Origin: Undaria pinnatifida
Taxonomy: Eukaryota > Sar > Phaeophyceae > Laminariales > Alariaceae
Length of the DNA stretch: 64,000 nt
NCBI GenBank assembly: GCA_012845835.1
Contig: JABAKD010000026.1
Location: forward strand, 12,024,332-12,088,331
Reading direction: 5' to 3'
The translations under genes were made by a program, and so were the position numbers. Each line of letters begins with the position of its first letter. Positions within the stretch are counted from its first letter, which is position 1. The notes below the pieces were generated by a model. That model did not search any database. It saw only the letters and a list, made by a program, of their open reading frames with translations, and was not told where the DNA came from. Shown in pieces: positions 45,455 through 56,484 of the stretch.

Positions 45455-46488
45455 CCCGTCGCCGTGGTCCTGGTCAACAGAATGGCCGGCAAAATAACAA
45501 CCGCAGCGCTCACGACAACACCGCCCCAACTTCAATCTCAATAACGCAAATGGAGGCTTACGTCCCAGTGACACATGCTCCATCCGCTACTGCGGCTGCG
45601 ACTACAGCAGCTACCTTTACGTCCTTCGCGACTCCTTCCTGTCCATCCTCACCTCCAGTTGGTATAAGCTATTCTTTCATCGCCGCACCTCCGATCAACA
45701 TCGCTGCGCAGCCCGTCGACTTCTCCATGACTGCCGACAGCGGAGCTTCTAGCCGCTTCATCGACAATCAGCTTCTACCGGGCATTAAACACAAAGTGAA
45801 CAACTACGTGCAGCTGGACCCTCCTGTAAGAATCAACCTAGCGGGAAATCATTGCCTTTATGGCGTTGGTCAAGGGGTTTCTGTCGTTCAAGTGTCGGAC
45901 CACATAGGCTCTAACCACTCTGTGCAGCTTCCTGTCACGGTCGTACCAGGGCTAGGCAAGCACCTGTTTTCGGGGGGATCAGCTGCTGCGAGAATGGTAA
46001 CTATGATCATCGCCACGAAGTCGTGTCTGGACATGGGTGCATTTGCTATACCCGTACGCAAAGACAGCCACTGCTCTTCTCTGCATCATCTCGACCTCAC
46101 CACTGGTGCTACCAGCCGAACACCTGAGACAGCGTTTCCCACCATTTCCGGCAAAAATTTCAAACCGGAAACCGTCCTCGCTGTTTAAGCTTCAACTGTC
46201 ACTGAAGCTACTTCCCCGCCTAAACCCGTTCCAGCTAACATCGGGAACAGGAGGCTGGGTCATGCCAAGCAGGTGATGGCCGAGGTGAGAAGCATCCCAG
46301 AGTGTGGGGCAATTTTTTCAGACACTTTATCGACGTGTGATACGTGCAAGATCATTAAGAGCACTCCACAGGAACACCGTAAGATATTGCGGCCTAACCT
46401 TTCCAGCAAACATAACAAACTGGTGAGTACTGGGCTGCTAGGATACGCCGACATGGCAAAATATACCGACCATCACAGCAGGGTATAA
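45436..46488 (+). pseudogene. pol: Copia protease and integrase N-terminal remnant
   Basis: The frame is shifted relative to gag and overlaps its end. It contains MTADSGASSRFI near 45730, with the D-S-G aspartic-protease active site. After a TAA at ~46185 the same frame continues with NRRLGHAKQVMAEVRS and CDTCKIIKSTPQEHRK, the GAG-pre-integrase/zinc-binding region of copia integrase (H and C ligands visible), then STGLLGYADMAKYTDHHSR, the start of the integrase core. It ends at TAA 46486. The integrase catalytic residues beyond this point, reverse transcriptase and RNase H are absent. Confidence 0.85.
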
Positions 46489-48154
46489 AAAGGCTCCTTC
46501 ATCGAAGAGGCGCCTTCCGTTTAACCTACAGCAGACTCAGCCACTTCTCATGTAAGAGCGCGTCAGCTAGCCCTTCAACGCCAAGGATCGCCAAAACAGC
46601 AGTTCGATAATGTTTCGCAGCACACCAGCAAAGCTCTCAGAATGGACAAAACAATCCGTCCGGTATCTATTTGGGTACCCAACACCTACGCGCAATCTAT
46701 GGCCTCACCACCAGCGGAAGAATGCAAACCTTCAGCGACCTCTGCTGGAAGATCAACGACTTCAGCACAGAGAACTCCTTCTAAGCTCCAACACGTTGAA
46801 GTCGCAACTACAGCTCCGGCTCGCAAGACCGCATTTGACCATTGCGACTGCCTCGTAAATTATCTCAGGAAACCTCCATGATCGCTAGAATCATTTTTTC
46901 ATGGAGTTCCATACAAGATTGCGGCCTTTCATAAGTTGGAAACAATGAAGCCTGCTTTCGATTCTGCCGTGTACGGTGTACGACCGGATTCTACCGTGTG
47001 CTGTCGGACTTTTCAATCACCGACAAACCGCGATGTACCGTGGAACCAAATAGGAAATGTACCGACAAAGGATTGGCCTATTATAATTCAGCTATAAGAC
47101 TGCCATGGACGGGGGAAAAAACAAGGCTGACGTACGACACATCGCATCACAACGTTTCTCCCCGTCTCTGTCCAAGCGCTATTTCAGCCTTCCTTTACCT
47201 TCTATACAAATGAGCTCCATCAACAGCTACTCAAACGACACTCGCGTCAATAATCGGGGACAGGCGCTGGAAATGCGGGTACGGTTGAAATTGATACTCA
47301 AGTAGAGAATATTACTTAATGCAGCAGTTATTTGTCAACTTTGAAGTTACAACTGCTCGCCAGTTACGTATTAGTAAAGGTGGAACTATGGGTCGTATGA
47401 ACTTACGTCAACGATCGTGCAGCAATAAGCCATGTTCTACCGGAAAATGAGTACGAATATATATGCCAGCATTAAGGAATAAAGGCTCAAAGACTGTCTA
47501 TCATATGCTCTTCAGCGTACGATTAGCATCAGACAGTTTATCATTAGACTATGTGCGTATCCTAGGATCATATTGAAGTGGCGTGGTTAACTTACAGCAG
47601 AGACCTTTGTTTGTTTGTTAGTTTGTTTGTTTATTCTTTTTTTTAAGATATAGCTCGTTGATGGACTATGACTACACCCATCATCGTCTACTAGAGTACT
47701 ATCAGTATTCGTCATTCTATCTGTTTCTTATTTTTCAAGTGCAGAAGTACGTAGGTACACAAAACAAACAACTGAATAGTGATTTATATATTTTTTTGTC
47801 GTAATGGACACTTGTCCACAATTCTCTTTATTTGTCTATTATTGTTTATCTTTTTGGTACAATTCAGGAAGCGTGTTTTAAAACCTAGTAGACGTATCTT
47901 TGCGTTTTATCTTGTAGGGTATTTATCGCTGGTAATTACACCAAGCGTTTTTTGTTTTTTTATACGTATCTTTCCTTCTAAGGTTTTTTTATTGTATTTC
48001 TTTTTTGTAAATGTGTGGATAACATGGATACATCCATATTTCCGCGGTTGATACACCAGACCGAATATGAGATACATTTGTTTTTGATTCATTTACGATT
48101 TTTTTTGTCAAGTATGAGTCTTCTCTAGCAATCTGACTTCGCATTCTGGGGGCG
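46489..48154 (+). other. Copia 3' interior, no recognisable coding
   Basis: Frames at 46610-46858 and 46642-46881 are Ser/Thr/Pro-rich and may come from the linker between integrase and reverse transcriptase, but no polymerase motif follows. 47560-48130 is strongly AT-rich, with a GTTT repeat at 47607-47635. A short G-rich word (CTGGGGGCG) just before the 3' LTR is the only candidate polypurine tract. Confidence 0.55.
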
Positions 48155-48569
48155 TATTGAGAGTATGAACCTTGGATTCAAATCTAAGTTAATGAGCAGT
48201 CTATTCGCACGAATAAGATATGCAGTTGAATCTCACGTTGGATCTGACGCTGAATCTTCGGTGGAACCTAGATGTGAACGTAGAATATGTTGAGGTTGTC
48301 TCATTGTCCCGGTATTCTACCGGACTACGGGCATTGTTCCGTCATGATCAAGTGGTGATGCACCCCACCATGATCACTCTCCCTTCCCTTCATTATTTCG
48401 CTGCTCTCTTTTTTTCTTTTCCTCTCTTTGGCCTCAAGCGCCCTTTCCAAACTATCCCTTTTTTATCTTATCACAAGCGATCTTAACAGACACTTCTGTG
48501 CCACCTCTGCACCTCTTTGCAATGAAGACAGAGCCTTCACACAACCATTGTGTTCACAGGCTATTTACA
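48155..48569 (+). repeat. Copia 3' LTR
   Basis: 415 bp, TATTGAGAGTATGAACC...TTTACA, matching the 5' LTR. The first dinucleotide has mutated from TG to TA. TACGA follows at 48570-48574. Confidence 0.92.
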
Positions 48570-48893
48570 TACGATACGAGCATAGCTCACGGGAACTAGT
48601 GCGAGGACTCGACTCATTCTCCGCAGCACCAAACGGACGAGAACGCACCATCGTAGCAGCGTCCCGCTGGCACACCCCAACACCGGTCATCAACGCCGTA
48701 CACTAGTTACACCCCCCAAGCCTGTGTCGTCCCAGCGGCTGTTGTGGTGTGTCGATACAACACTGCTGTGGGCACAACCAGCAGGCAGTTGGTGGCTATG
48801 CGTGCGTGCTAGAGGCGACGGAGATGCTCTGTGATTAGTGGTCGGAACTGCGTCGGACAAACGCTCGGTGTGGGTTTGGCCAATGAAATGGAG
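48570..48893 (+). repeat. Foldback element F2, left arm, part 2
   Basis: Continues the arm after the copia insertion. ATACGAGC, CACACCCCAACACCGG-type, GTGTCGATACAACACTG, GGCAGTTGGTGG, GTGATTAGTGGTCGGAA and TGCGTCGGACAAACGCTCG all match the reverse complement of 49113-49480. The arm ends at GGCCAATGAAATGG. Confidence 0.85.
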
Positions 48894-49112
48894 AGCCTAA
48901 AAATACTGCAATTTTTGTTCAAACCTGCCTTCACTGAGCTATGCTTTGGCCTATAGTCTAAGTGTGTTTGCGAAAAACATTCTTCGCAAATCAACCTTCA
49001 CAAATCCCCCGGAAGGTAAGATATGCGGTACTTTACAAAACAAATGGTTGAGAGAAGAGTACTTTACCGAAGGTAGGTTTTCATTAATAATATCGCGGAT
49101 TGTTTTCAAAAT
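48894..49112. other. Foldback element F2, central spacer
   Basis: A ~219-bp spacer between the two arms with no match in either. It contains TTTGCGAAAAACATTCTTCGC, a short self-complementary stretch also seen in part near 40331. No gene; the spacer is far too small for a transposase. Confidence 0.7.
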
Positions 49113-50026
49113 GACCACTTTATTGGCCTAGAACACATCGAGCGTTTGTCCGACGCAATTCCAATCACTAATCATGGATCATCTTTCTTGCCTCTGGCAC
49201 GCACCACCACCAGCTGCCTGCTGATTGTGCCCCCAGCAGTGGTATATCGAAACACCACAACTACCGCTGAGGGCATACATACTCCAGAGGTGAAGCTAGA
49301 GTATGACGCAGATGAGCGGTATTGTTGTATGCCAGCGGACCACTGTTACAACGGTGGGCTCGCGCCCGCTTGGTATCGTGGAGAATGCGTCGGCTACTCG
49401 TAATCGTGATCGTACGCGACGCTCGTATCACAGACCGAGACATCAGGAGACAGCTCGTGTACAATTTTTTATTCTAACACACCGTCATAGCCGCGGCAGC
49501 AGCAGAGCATGACGTGGGCCGCCGCGGTTCAAGTGTCGTGCGCCAGGCATGCTCGGAGCGGAAGTCGCCTGCGCGGTGGCGGAGTACACTGAGCGCAGCA
49601 ACATCACCAGCAGCACCAGCACACGACGAGAAGGATGCGCAGCCGGGGTTCAAAAATTGAATAATCCACACATGGAAACTCTTGTTGCTGCCGGTGCTGG
49701 TGCTGCTTGGTTTTGTCGATGAAGCAGATGCTGCGGCTGGATGTGGTGCGAGGGCGGCGGCACAAACCGCGGTGAACCCTGCCTCCTTCGCCTTTGCTTG
49801 GCTGCCGTCACTACACGTACCTGGCACGCCACTTGCTAGCTCTTTATTGCGTTCGATCTGTTTTTGTTTTGCCTTGTTGCTTCCCCCCTCACGTCGTGGA
49901 GGCGTCACCTGCAGCATTTTGTTTACTTCCAACGTGAACACAAAAAAAACACGGCAACAACTTTCACGTTCTTTAGCGAACTGGAAGTGCTTTTCCGAAT
50001 AACGTTTTTCCGCAAACACTCCACCT
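49113..50026 (-). repeat. Foldback element F2, right arm
   Basis: The reverse complement of the left arm and not interrupted. At the point matching the copia insertion it reads GGTC-TGTGA-TACGAGC where the left arm has GGTC-TACGA-[copia]-TACGA-TACGAGC. This gives an independent view of the empty site. Arms are ~80-85% similar by eye, so the element is old. Confidence 0.85.
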
Positions 50027-50040
50027 TTTTTAATTTTTTG

Positions 50041-50240
50041 CATCCCCCGGTGGATGGGAAAAAATATAGGTCAAGTTCACCACCCTTCCACGTATTTTCA
50101 TATGCGTCGTGTGTCGACTTAACTCAATTGCCTTCGCAGTCCAGCTCTAGCTGGCGTGTCCTTTAGTTCCCACTATAGCGATAGCGTCAGCTGTCCCTAT
50201 CGGCGGTCTTCGTTACCACCCCGGCAGTACTCTACCTTGC
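50041..50240 (+). repeat. Hairpin-rich dispersed repeat F3, copy 1
   Basis: Matches the reverse complement of 61905-62108: CCGGYGGATGGG-AAAAA, TTCACCACMCTTCCACGTAT, TTTTCATAYGCG, GTGTCGAYTTAACTCA, CTAGCTGGCG, AGCTGTCCCTATC, CGTTAC-ACCCCGGCAG. It lies directly after the F2 right arm. Confidence 0.85.
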
Positions 50241-50289
50241 AGAAAAAGTTCCTCATGTCCTACCTTCGGGGGGGTTTGTGAAGGGTTTC
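50241..50289. other. Short unassigned junction
   Basis: Sequence between the F3 repeat and the C-rich part of F1 copy D. Confidence 0.4.
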
Positions 50290-50665
50290 TGTTCACGAAT
50301 AACGTTCGCCCCCCCCCACCTCCTCGCCCCCTCCCCACCCCCCCTCTCAAAAACCCGCCCCCATTCTCCCCACCGGTTATACACGACATGCAGTATATAC
50401 ATTGGGCAACTGATGCGTTCCACAGCTGTCATATTTTCTCCCCCTCAAAAGCGGTTTTCATAGTTTCCGTGCAAATATTGATTAACTTCGCCCTGCTGAC
50501 CCTGGTGCAAGTTACTCTGTAGTTCTAATGGAAGTAATCAATCTATTATATAATGAGGACAAACGCAGTAATACGCGAGATCGGAGTATCATATACAACT
50601 TGCAGAGTTGAGTTTCCACCAAATATTTGATCTCACAACTGGAGTTTCTTATAACTTTTTATAAT
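50290..50665 (+). repeat. F1 element, copy D (short, decayed)
   Basis: C runs, then CCGGTTATACACGACATGCAG, CAACTGATGCGTTCCACAGC, TAGTTTCCGTGCA, CTGTAGTTCTAATGG, AATGAGGACA and GATCGGAGTATCATATACAA. At the start-peptide position the ATG has become TTG and the block reads (L)SFHQIFDLTTGV, so this copy cannot use the conserved start. Confidence 0.85.
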
Positions 50666-50669
50666 ACGG

Positions 50670-50935
50670 TGGCAGTCGGCAGGTTATACCGCTATGATCG
50701 TATCATTGGACATTTGACCGCACATTGAACATGTTTGGACACAATTAGTAAAGGAGCTCTATTTTTACTGTTGCTAGCGTTTCTTGTAACCTCTTGAGAT
50801 ATAAACGGGAAGTTCCATGGCCGATGGCATGGCACATCCCTGTTTGATAGCGAACGAAGTATTGCATCGTAGACAGACGCACTCGAGCCTATGAGGGAAA
50901 GTCCTCGGCGCTGATACCACTGGGCCCGCGGTCGT
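50670..50935 (+). repeat. Gypsy 5' LTR
   Basis: Shares with 53992-54248: GTCGTATCATTGGRC, TTTGGAYACAATT, TGCTAGCGTTTCTTGT, CTCTTGAGATAT, ATGGCCGATGGC, ACGAACGAA, ACGCACTC-GAGCCTA and GGGCCCGCGGTCG. The two are clearly diverged. Confidence 0.8.
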
Positions 50936-50989
50936 GCGGTTCGGTACGATTCAATTGAGTGGGGTAAGTTCTGCCAACTACCCAAAACG

Positions 50990-51600
50990 TGACCAGTTTG
51001 CTTTTCGAGGGCCAAAAGGCACCGTTTTGCGTGCTGGTGTGGGACACCAGCCGAACGCAATGGAAGACCGTACAGCAGCAAAAGGAGCGCGAGCGCAGGG
51101 CGCTGGTAGAGTCCATTCTACGAATTGGGGCAACCCGAGAGGTAGAGGCCGAGCCGGCAGCCGACTGAAGCCGGAAATCAAGGTGATGATCGGGGGAAAT
51201 AGACCGCCTGGGTTGGGTGGTGCTGTAGTTACCTAAGAATACATGCGCGAATTTCTTGTTGCTTACTCGGAGTACGAACAGCAGATGCACACCAGAAAAC
51301 AAGATGGAGGAGACCGGGTGCTGGTAGATTCGATGACTCAAGTGATGGTGGCTGATGGGGTTCTACCATGGCAAGCCCTGGGTCGACCTCTCCGACAAGG
51401 AGCTTATGCAAAGGCACAAAAAAAATTATACTGGAGCAGGCGAGTGATGAGGAGTGTTCCCCTCAGATATTCCGTGTGCTGAAGATGGATGCAAGCGAGC
51501 CGGCAGATAGCAGGGTATTGATGCAAAACGTTCCCTGCGAGAAAACCTTGCTGGCAGCGGGCTCACGGAGGTGGTGACGCCCGGCGGTCGGTAGAACATG
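50990..51600 (+). pseudogene. gag: Gypsy Gag remnant
   Basis: One frame reads PEIKVMIGGNRPPGLG-VVT, a TAA stop at ~51235, then MREFLVAYSEYEQQMHTRK followed by VLVDSMTQVMV. The FL-x-AY-x-x-YE phrase followed by a basic stretch and a hydrophobic helix is typical of Gag from algal and oomycete gypsy elements, from memory. Later frames are broken, and no zinc knuckle was found. Confidence 0.55.
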
Positions 51601-52440
51601 CTTAATATCGGCAAGTTGCTGGTGGAGGCAATAGCGGCGGCAAATAAACCTCTCAAGTCCCGCCGCGAGGTGGAAAAAGAGAAGATGCGATTCGATGTCA
51701 TAATGCATGATCCTCACGCATTGTTCAACTTTATTGCCAACTAGCAACGAGACCAAGGTGTAATGGAGGCCAACGATGCTGAACGCCGGCAACAGCAAAG
51801 CAGCGTGACGCTAGGCCGGTTTCTCATCCAGGAACCAAGCCAAAGGGAAGTGCTGCTGACGTACTCGACTCAACCGAGAGTACCGAGGCTTCTCGTTTGC
51901 AAGCAGAGCGGATCCGTCGCGAAGACAACAACGAGTGTTGTGTGCGGCTTGCAAGGCCACAAGCAGTGAGACTGCCACCAAAGCCAGCAGGGTACGGCGT
52001 GGAAAGGCACTCATGGCCAGAGCCACGGCCAGACGCCCATACCGCAGCAGCAGCAGTACACAAGCGGTCTCGACCAGCATACCTGGGGCAAGGCAACAGG
52101 AATGGCTCCTGCGTCTGCCACTCCTCGAGCTATTGCGTACAAGACCGCCTCAAAAGCGGTGGTTAGGGAGACCAAATCTACCGCGCCGGGTCAAACGCGG
52201 TGGTTGCGGCGACCGAACGTGCTGCGCCTGCAGCGCCTACGCAGAATGGCGACGACTACGTGTAAATTCGCCTGCCGCGGTAGACAGTGCTGCACCAGAT
52301 TTCCCAAAGCGCTTGGCTGCAGAAAGCAGCGCCAATTCTTCACTCTGTTCCGGTGCAGCTGCCGGCACCCGTGTCGCAGCAGTGCCGCGGTGATTCCATC
52401 ACCATTTCATACGCGCGTGTCTTTGCCTTGCAGCCTGGCG
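51601..52440 (+). other. Gypsy interior, Ala/Arg-rich frames, no motif
   Basis: Frames rich in Ala, Thr, Lys and Arg (51897-52470) probably come from the Gag-protease linker. No zinc knuckle or catalytic motif is visible. Confidence 0.45.
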
Positions 52441-52625
52441 GATGTGGAGATACGAACGTGGATACAGTGAAGATTGAGCCGCATCTGGAGGCGGTGACGC
52501 TGCATGTCGCGGGGCGTCTTGCGATTCACGGTTTCTTCGTGGCTGCTGACAACAATGTGCTCATTGATCCTGGTTCAGGAATAACAGCAATGTCGAAGGA
52601 GCTGGTAGAAGCTCTCTGGGAATAG
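52441..52625 (+). pseudogene. pol: Gypsy retropepsin-like protease remnant
   Basis: The frame reads VTLHVAGRLAIHGFFVAADN, then VLIDPGSGITAMSKELVEAL. The layout (small beta strand, then hydrophobic-hydrophobic-D-x-G-S/A, then a helix) is that of the retropepsin active-site loop. The usual D-T/S-G has become D-P-G, which should abolish activity. Confidence 0.65.
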
Positions 52626-53289
52626 CGGAGAATGATTCAAACTGCGGTGAGGCAGGCATTTGTTGAGAATGAGCGTGTGGTGTCTTCGTTGGGGCAGAAG
52701 TGTGAAAATTAAACGAAATCGTGTCCGTTCCACTTAACGATCGAAGGTCATCGTGCTCCCTGAGGGAGGCGATGCGGTTATCATCGGACACAAGGCGTTG
52801 AAGAAATTCGGAGTCAACGTCATTGCGCAGCTCTAGGTATCTGTACTGAAGGCACATGGTCGTCAATATTGCGCTAGGATGGAGCTTACAGCTCGTGCTA
52901 TGGGCGAACCCCGCGCTGGTGCTTTGCTGCGATTGGTGATGGCCGTCACAGCATTCGGGTCGGGCGGCGATGTGCCAGGCGACGTGAACGATGATGTCAC
53001 ACTGGAGCTGGTGCCTCAACGACCCATGGTATTACAGGATTCCGAGGTGGGGATGCAGGATCGTGTAGGTGCGTGGAAGACGGCGGTCGATGCCGCTGTT
53101 GACCATAGCTCTCCGCCGGAATGTGCCAAGATACTGCGATCTATCGTTTTTCGCACGCACCTTGACGTGTTCTGCCGGGCGTTGTTGGGCGACCCACCTG
53201 AACGCAAGAGACCTGTGGCGGTCTGGATCCATTCAGGAGCACGGGTGGTGCGAGCGAAGCCCCCACCAGAACGTGATTGCTTACCGTGA
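52626..53289 (+). pseudogene. pol: Gypsy pre-reverse-transcriptase segment
   Basis: The 3' part of the ORF 52879-53289 contains FRTHLDVFCRALLGDPPE, then AVWIHSGARVVRAKPPP. This matches the phrase immediately before gypsy reverse transcriptase, where a D-V-F-R loop is followed by a strand ending ...K-P-x-x-x-P-V-R-A-x-x-R-x-x-P. The polymerase domain that should follow is absent. Confidence 0.65.
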
Positions 53290-53364
53290 CTGCGGCAGAG
53301 TCTTGCCGCGACTGCCGTTCAGTGGTGACGACGACCGGCGTTGAGGTGGCCCAGGAAGGACTAG

Positions 53365-53505
53365 GAGGAGGTTGAGAGCGCCTGGGAGCCGGTGTGGCGC
53401 GTCTTCCATGACGCACCGGCCGTCCTGCGAAAAAAACTCAAGGCGCTGCGGCTGAGCAGAAGTTTGCGCCCGCGCTCGTACAACGGTATGAGCTGCGTTT
53501 GAGAT
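53365..53505 (+). pseudogene. pol: Gypsy C-terminal chromodomain-like remnant
   Basis: A short frame reads EVESAWEPVWRVFHDAPAVL, then a basic helix KKLKALRL, and ends with a QRYELRL-like tail. The W-E-P with following amphipathic helix is the usual end of a chromodomain in chromovirus-type gypsy integrases. The conserved aromatic residues upstream are lost in the deletion. Confidence 0.5.
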
Positions 53506-53991
53506 CATGTTGTGGTTTAGGGGTGGTCCCGTATTCTGCGTTGAGGATTTTCGGTTTTTCTGAGTTTTGAATTTCTAGTTTTTTTCACTCAGAATTTCTG
53601 CGTAGGGCGCTGATAGTGCCTGACGCAACCACACACAGCTAACGGTCGATCGCCGAGGCTGTGTGTGGCCAGAGCATGCCCGAAGTTGATGCTGCCGTTC
53701 AACGGGTGGCTAATACACTGAAATATCCTGTGTGCGGTCTTGGCTTCGGCAACTTGCATCTGCAATTGGAGGTGTGACGCGTGGTTCGTGATTTGCTTGA
53801 AGAGGCATCGGTGGCTACGCGGCTGCTGAACAATGATTGGTCACGGTCAGTAAACGTGGTAGATGTCACAGTAGATCCTGGTGAAATTGGCCACGATTTG
53901 TTCGACTTCATCATTGCCCAGCGTACAGACAGCTCTGTCTATCAAAGCTACTCGGTCTGAGCCCACTTTTGGTTGGTAGCCCGATATGGGA
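53506..53991. other. Gypsy 3' interior, non-coding
   Basis: Between the pol remnant and the 3' LTR there is no recognisable coding. TTTTTCACTCAG-type sequence near 53580. Confidence 0.5.
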
Positions 53992-54248
53992 TGTTGGAGG
54001 GGGCTGCACCGCTGTGGTCGTATCATTGGGCGTTTTACCGACATAGAATGTTTGGATACAATTCATCGGGCAGTTCCACTGTCATGCTAGCGTTTCTTGT
54101 GAGCTCTTGAGATATTAGCGGGAAGGTCTATGGCCGATGGCTTAAAGCTTCCCCGTGTGATAACGAACGAACCAATGCAGTGTCGACAAACGCACTCCGA
54201 GCCTACGAGAAGTACTCGGAGCCGATACTACAGGGCCCGCGGTCGCGC
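53992..54248 (+). repeat. Gypsy 3' LTR
   Basis: Begins TGTTGGAGGGGG. The homologous left copy begins TGGCAGTCGGC. The 3' part beyond GGGCCCGCGGTCG is not shared with the left copy but may still be LTR (ends CCACCACA at 54328). Confidence 0.75.
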
Positions 54249-54328
54249 GAGTCGTCACAGGCTGCAAAAGTGCGGGCGTGTTCTTCTCAGTAGTAAAGTG
54301 GTATTTTCAACCATCTAAATCCACCACA

Positions 54329-56484
54329 GAGCCTGTGTCGGGGCCGAAGACTCTTCCAAGTGAGACGGGCTCTATGATCAGAACTACTCGACATTAGGCA
54401 GAGATACGCATGATCGCCAATACAGCAGAAACTCAGTGCAGTGAGTTGGCGATGCAACGGCCAACATGATGCATGCGAAGGCAGAACTTGAAGAAGCCAG
54501 CACTTCGTACTCCCTCCGAGTCCACGAGGTGGAGAAAATAAACAGTTAAGTAGTAAAAATATCGAAATTGAAAGCACATCGCCGGTATGTAGTACGTAGT
54601 GTCCGTGCATATATATGCGTCGAACCCCCTCCTTATAGAAAAAAGAGGTTTGTGGTCACAGACTGTCAGAGGGAAACGCGTGTACCCTGCAAACATAAAT
54701 GAATAATATCAATCCATGCAACGCCAAACGCAATGAATGTTGCTGCAGCAGTAGTGGCAGTACAGTTTTCAAGCACACAAAAACTATGTATCTAGTAATT
54801 TTTGTAAAATTCCATGGTAGGCTTCCGAATGATTGTACTAATAGCTAAAACATTGAAATACCTCCCGACGCTCGTAACTGCTGTATTGACACATATTTAT
54901 TTCCTGGAAACTATTATACTCGTACGGCAGAGGTGTGTTTAGGATATCTTGCGAGTGTCTGCCCGGTTGCTGGTGTGAAGGTTTGAACTAAAACTGTAGA
55001 CAGGAAAACGTTTTTGTCAAAATGACAACAATGATGAGGTTTACCTTACACGAAAAACTTGACGGTTTCTAACCACGATTACTCGGGTGTTGTGTAGAAC
55101 ACGATGTACAACATACTAACAAGGTATTGCGATGCATTACCCTTACGAAGCACATACATTCGTACAGCCTTCCTACTCATATGACATCGTATCCATCTCC
55201 ATAGAGCATCAAATGGTGGTGTAGAGAATAGAAACTACAGCACCCGGTCGGTAGTCGGGTACTCCGCTTGGTGTTGACGCTTATACCGTACTAAAGAAAC
55301 AACCTACCCCACTAGACTCACTCATCATTTTGAATATTTCATATTAGGGCATAATCCGGACGGTGCGAGTATCTGGTACATGGATATTAGCCCGATCATC
55401 ACCAGTAGTGGTGACAACCAGACCTGGTACCCTAGACTACAACCTCGTGACAGTAGTTTTACGGTCGGCGGCATTATGAACATGCCGTGGTCACACAGAG
55501 CCGTTTCTTTCTTTTTCCCCGCAAGAAATCACCGCCATTTTAGTTGATGATGACAAATAAGTCTCAGGGCGCCCGCTACGCAGCTGCCACTCGTACATCA
55601 TCGTCATTGATTGGCCTTTGCCGACTCCCGCTCGTTTCTGGCACAACGGAAGGCGTGTTAATAAATTCGTCGAACTCACGGCTGACGTCGTTGAAAATTA
55701 GTTTTAAAATATAAAACACCTAGAACACCTTTATAGATATTTAACCCACTGAAACTCGCACCCTGGTCGCCATCATCACCTGACAGATGTGAGTGTTAGT
55801 CTACACCAGGTGGAGTGCAATGCACCTCACATGAGCACTATTTACTCGCAAGAAAAAACAACCGCATACTTGATGAGTACCGCATTGGTTAGCTATACTT
55901 CATCGCCGTCTCTAGATCAAATTGACAGTGGTAATATAGTCGAGACTAGGGCGTTTTCTTTTAATTGGTACTGTAGACGATGTTTCCAGATACCATATTC
56001 CTACGAGATCGGAACGGCGATTACACCCATCAACAATCTGGTATTACTTTTACCTTGATGGCTAGTATCGTGTCCAACCAATACGCGTCCAGGCGGGCAT
56101 TCCCCAAGGCAAGGGACAGGGGCGTTGTATTTTGAATGCTCTTTTGACCCCGAGGCCAAGAGAGATATACAGGACGTGAATACTGTGTAGAAGGGTGTCG
56201 ATCCTATCCGCTGTTTGCGGAGTTTTCTGTCTAACGGCGTCATGTTTGGACCCGATCAACGGCTTTAATGCTCGTTTAAGGCTCCCAAAAGGCGTCCTTT
56301 AGAAGGTAGGGCTTGAAGCGCCACGGCCTACGTGTTTTGACCCAAACACGGAGGTATACATCTTGGAGTCCGTGGAGTTTGTCCATACCAATAAATGAGG
56401 ATGTGGTGACGCAGGGGCCCGTGCCTTGCGCCGTGACCCTATCGAACAAAGACGAATCGCTTTCAGGATAACAAACCAGGTAAG
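54329..56484. other. No supported gene
   Basis: Only short ORFs (54287-54610 minus, 55789-56058 plus, 56001-56243 minus). 54700-55350 is AT-rich with almost no open frame over 60 codons. CAGACCTGGTACCC near 55420 is one of the recurrent words. Confidence 0.55.

Larger units (their letters stand above)
43709..48569 (+). mobile_element. Ty1/copia LTR retrotransposon, complete ends, decayed interior
   Basis: Two direct repeats (43709-44128 and 48155-48569) flank Gag, protease and integrase remnants in copia order (protease before integrase). The 5-bp sequence TACGA lies immediately outside both ends, as expected of a target-site duplication. The left LTR begins TG and both end CA; the right LTR has TA at its start, a point change. 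The primer site GGTTATGAGCC starts right after the left LTR and resembles the half-molecule initiator-tRNA primer site of Drosophila copia. Reverse transcriptase and RNase H are not recognisable, so the 4,861-bp copy is deleted and cannot move by itself. It sits in the left arm of foldback element F2. Confidence 0.92.
50670..54328 (+). mobile_element. Ty3/gypsy LTR retrotransposon, internally deleted
   Basis: Direct repeats at 50670-50935 and 53992-54248 flank remnants of Gag, protease, the region just before reverse transcriptase, and a C-terminal chromodomain-like end, in gypsy order. Reverse transcriptase, RNase H and the integrase core are missing between ~53290 and ~53360. The right end may extend to CCACCACA at 54321-54328, in which case the left LTR has lost its last ~80 bp. 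I could not define a target duplication. Confidence 0.75.

Noticed and set aside
54010..54250. Treating the 50.7/54.0 kb repeat pair as a simple segmental duplication
   Set aside because: Gag-protease-pol order between them and a TG start on the right copy fit LTRs better, even though the target duplication is not found.
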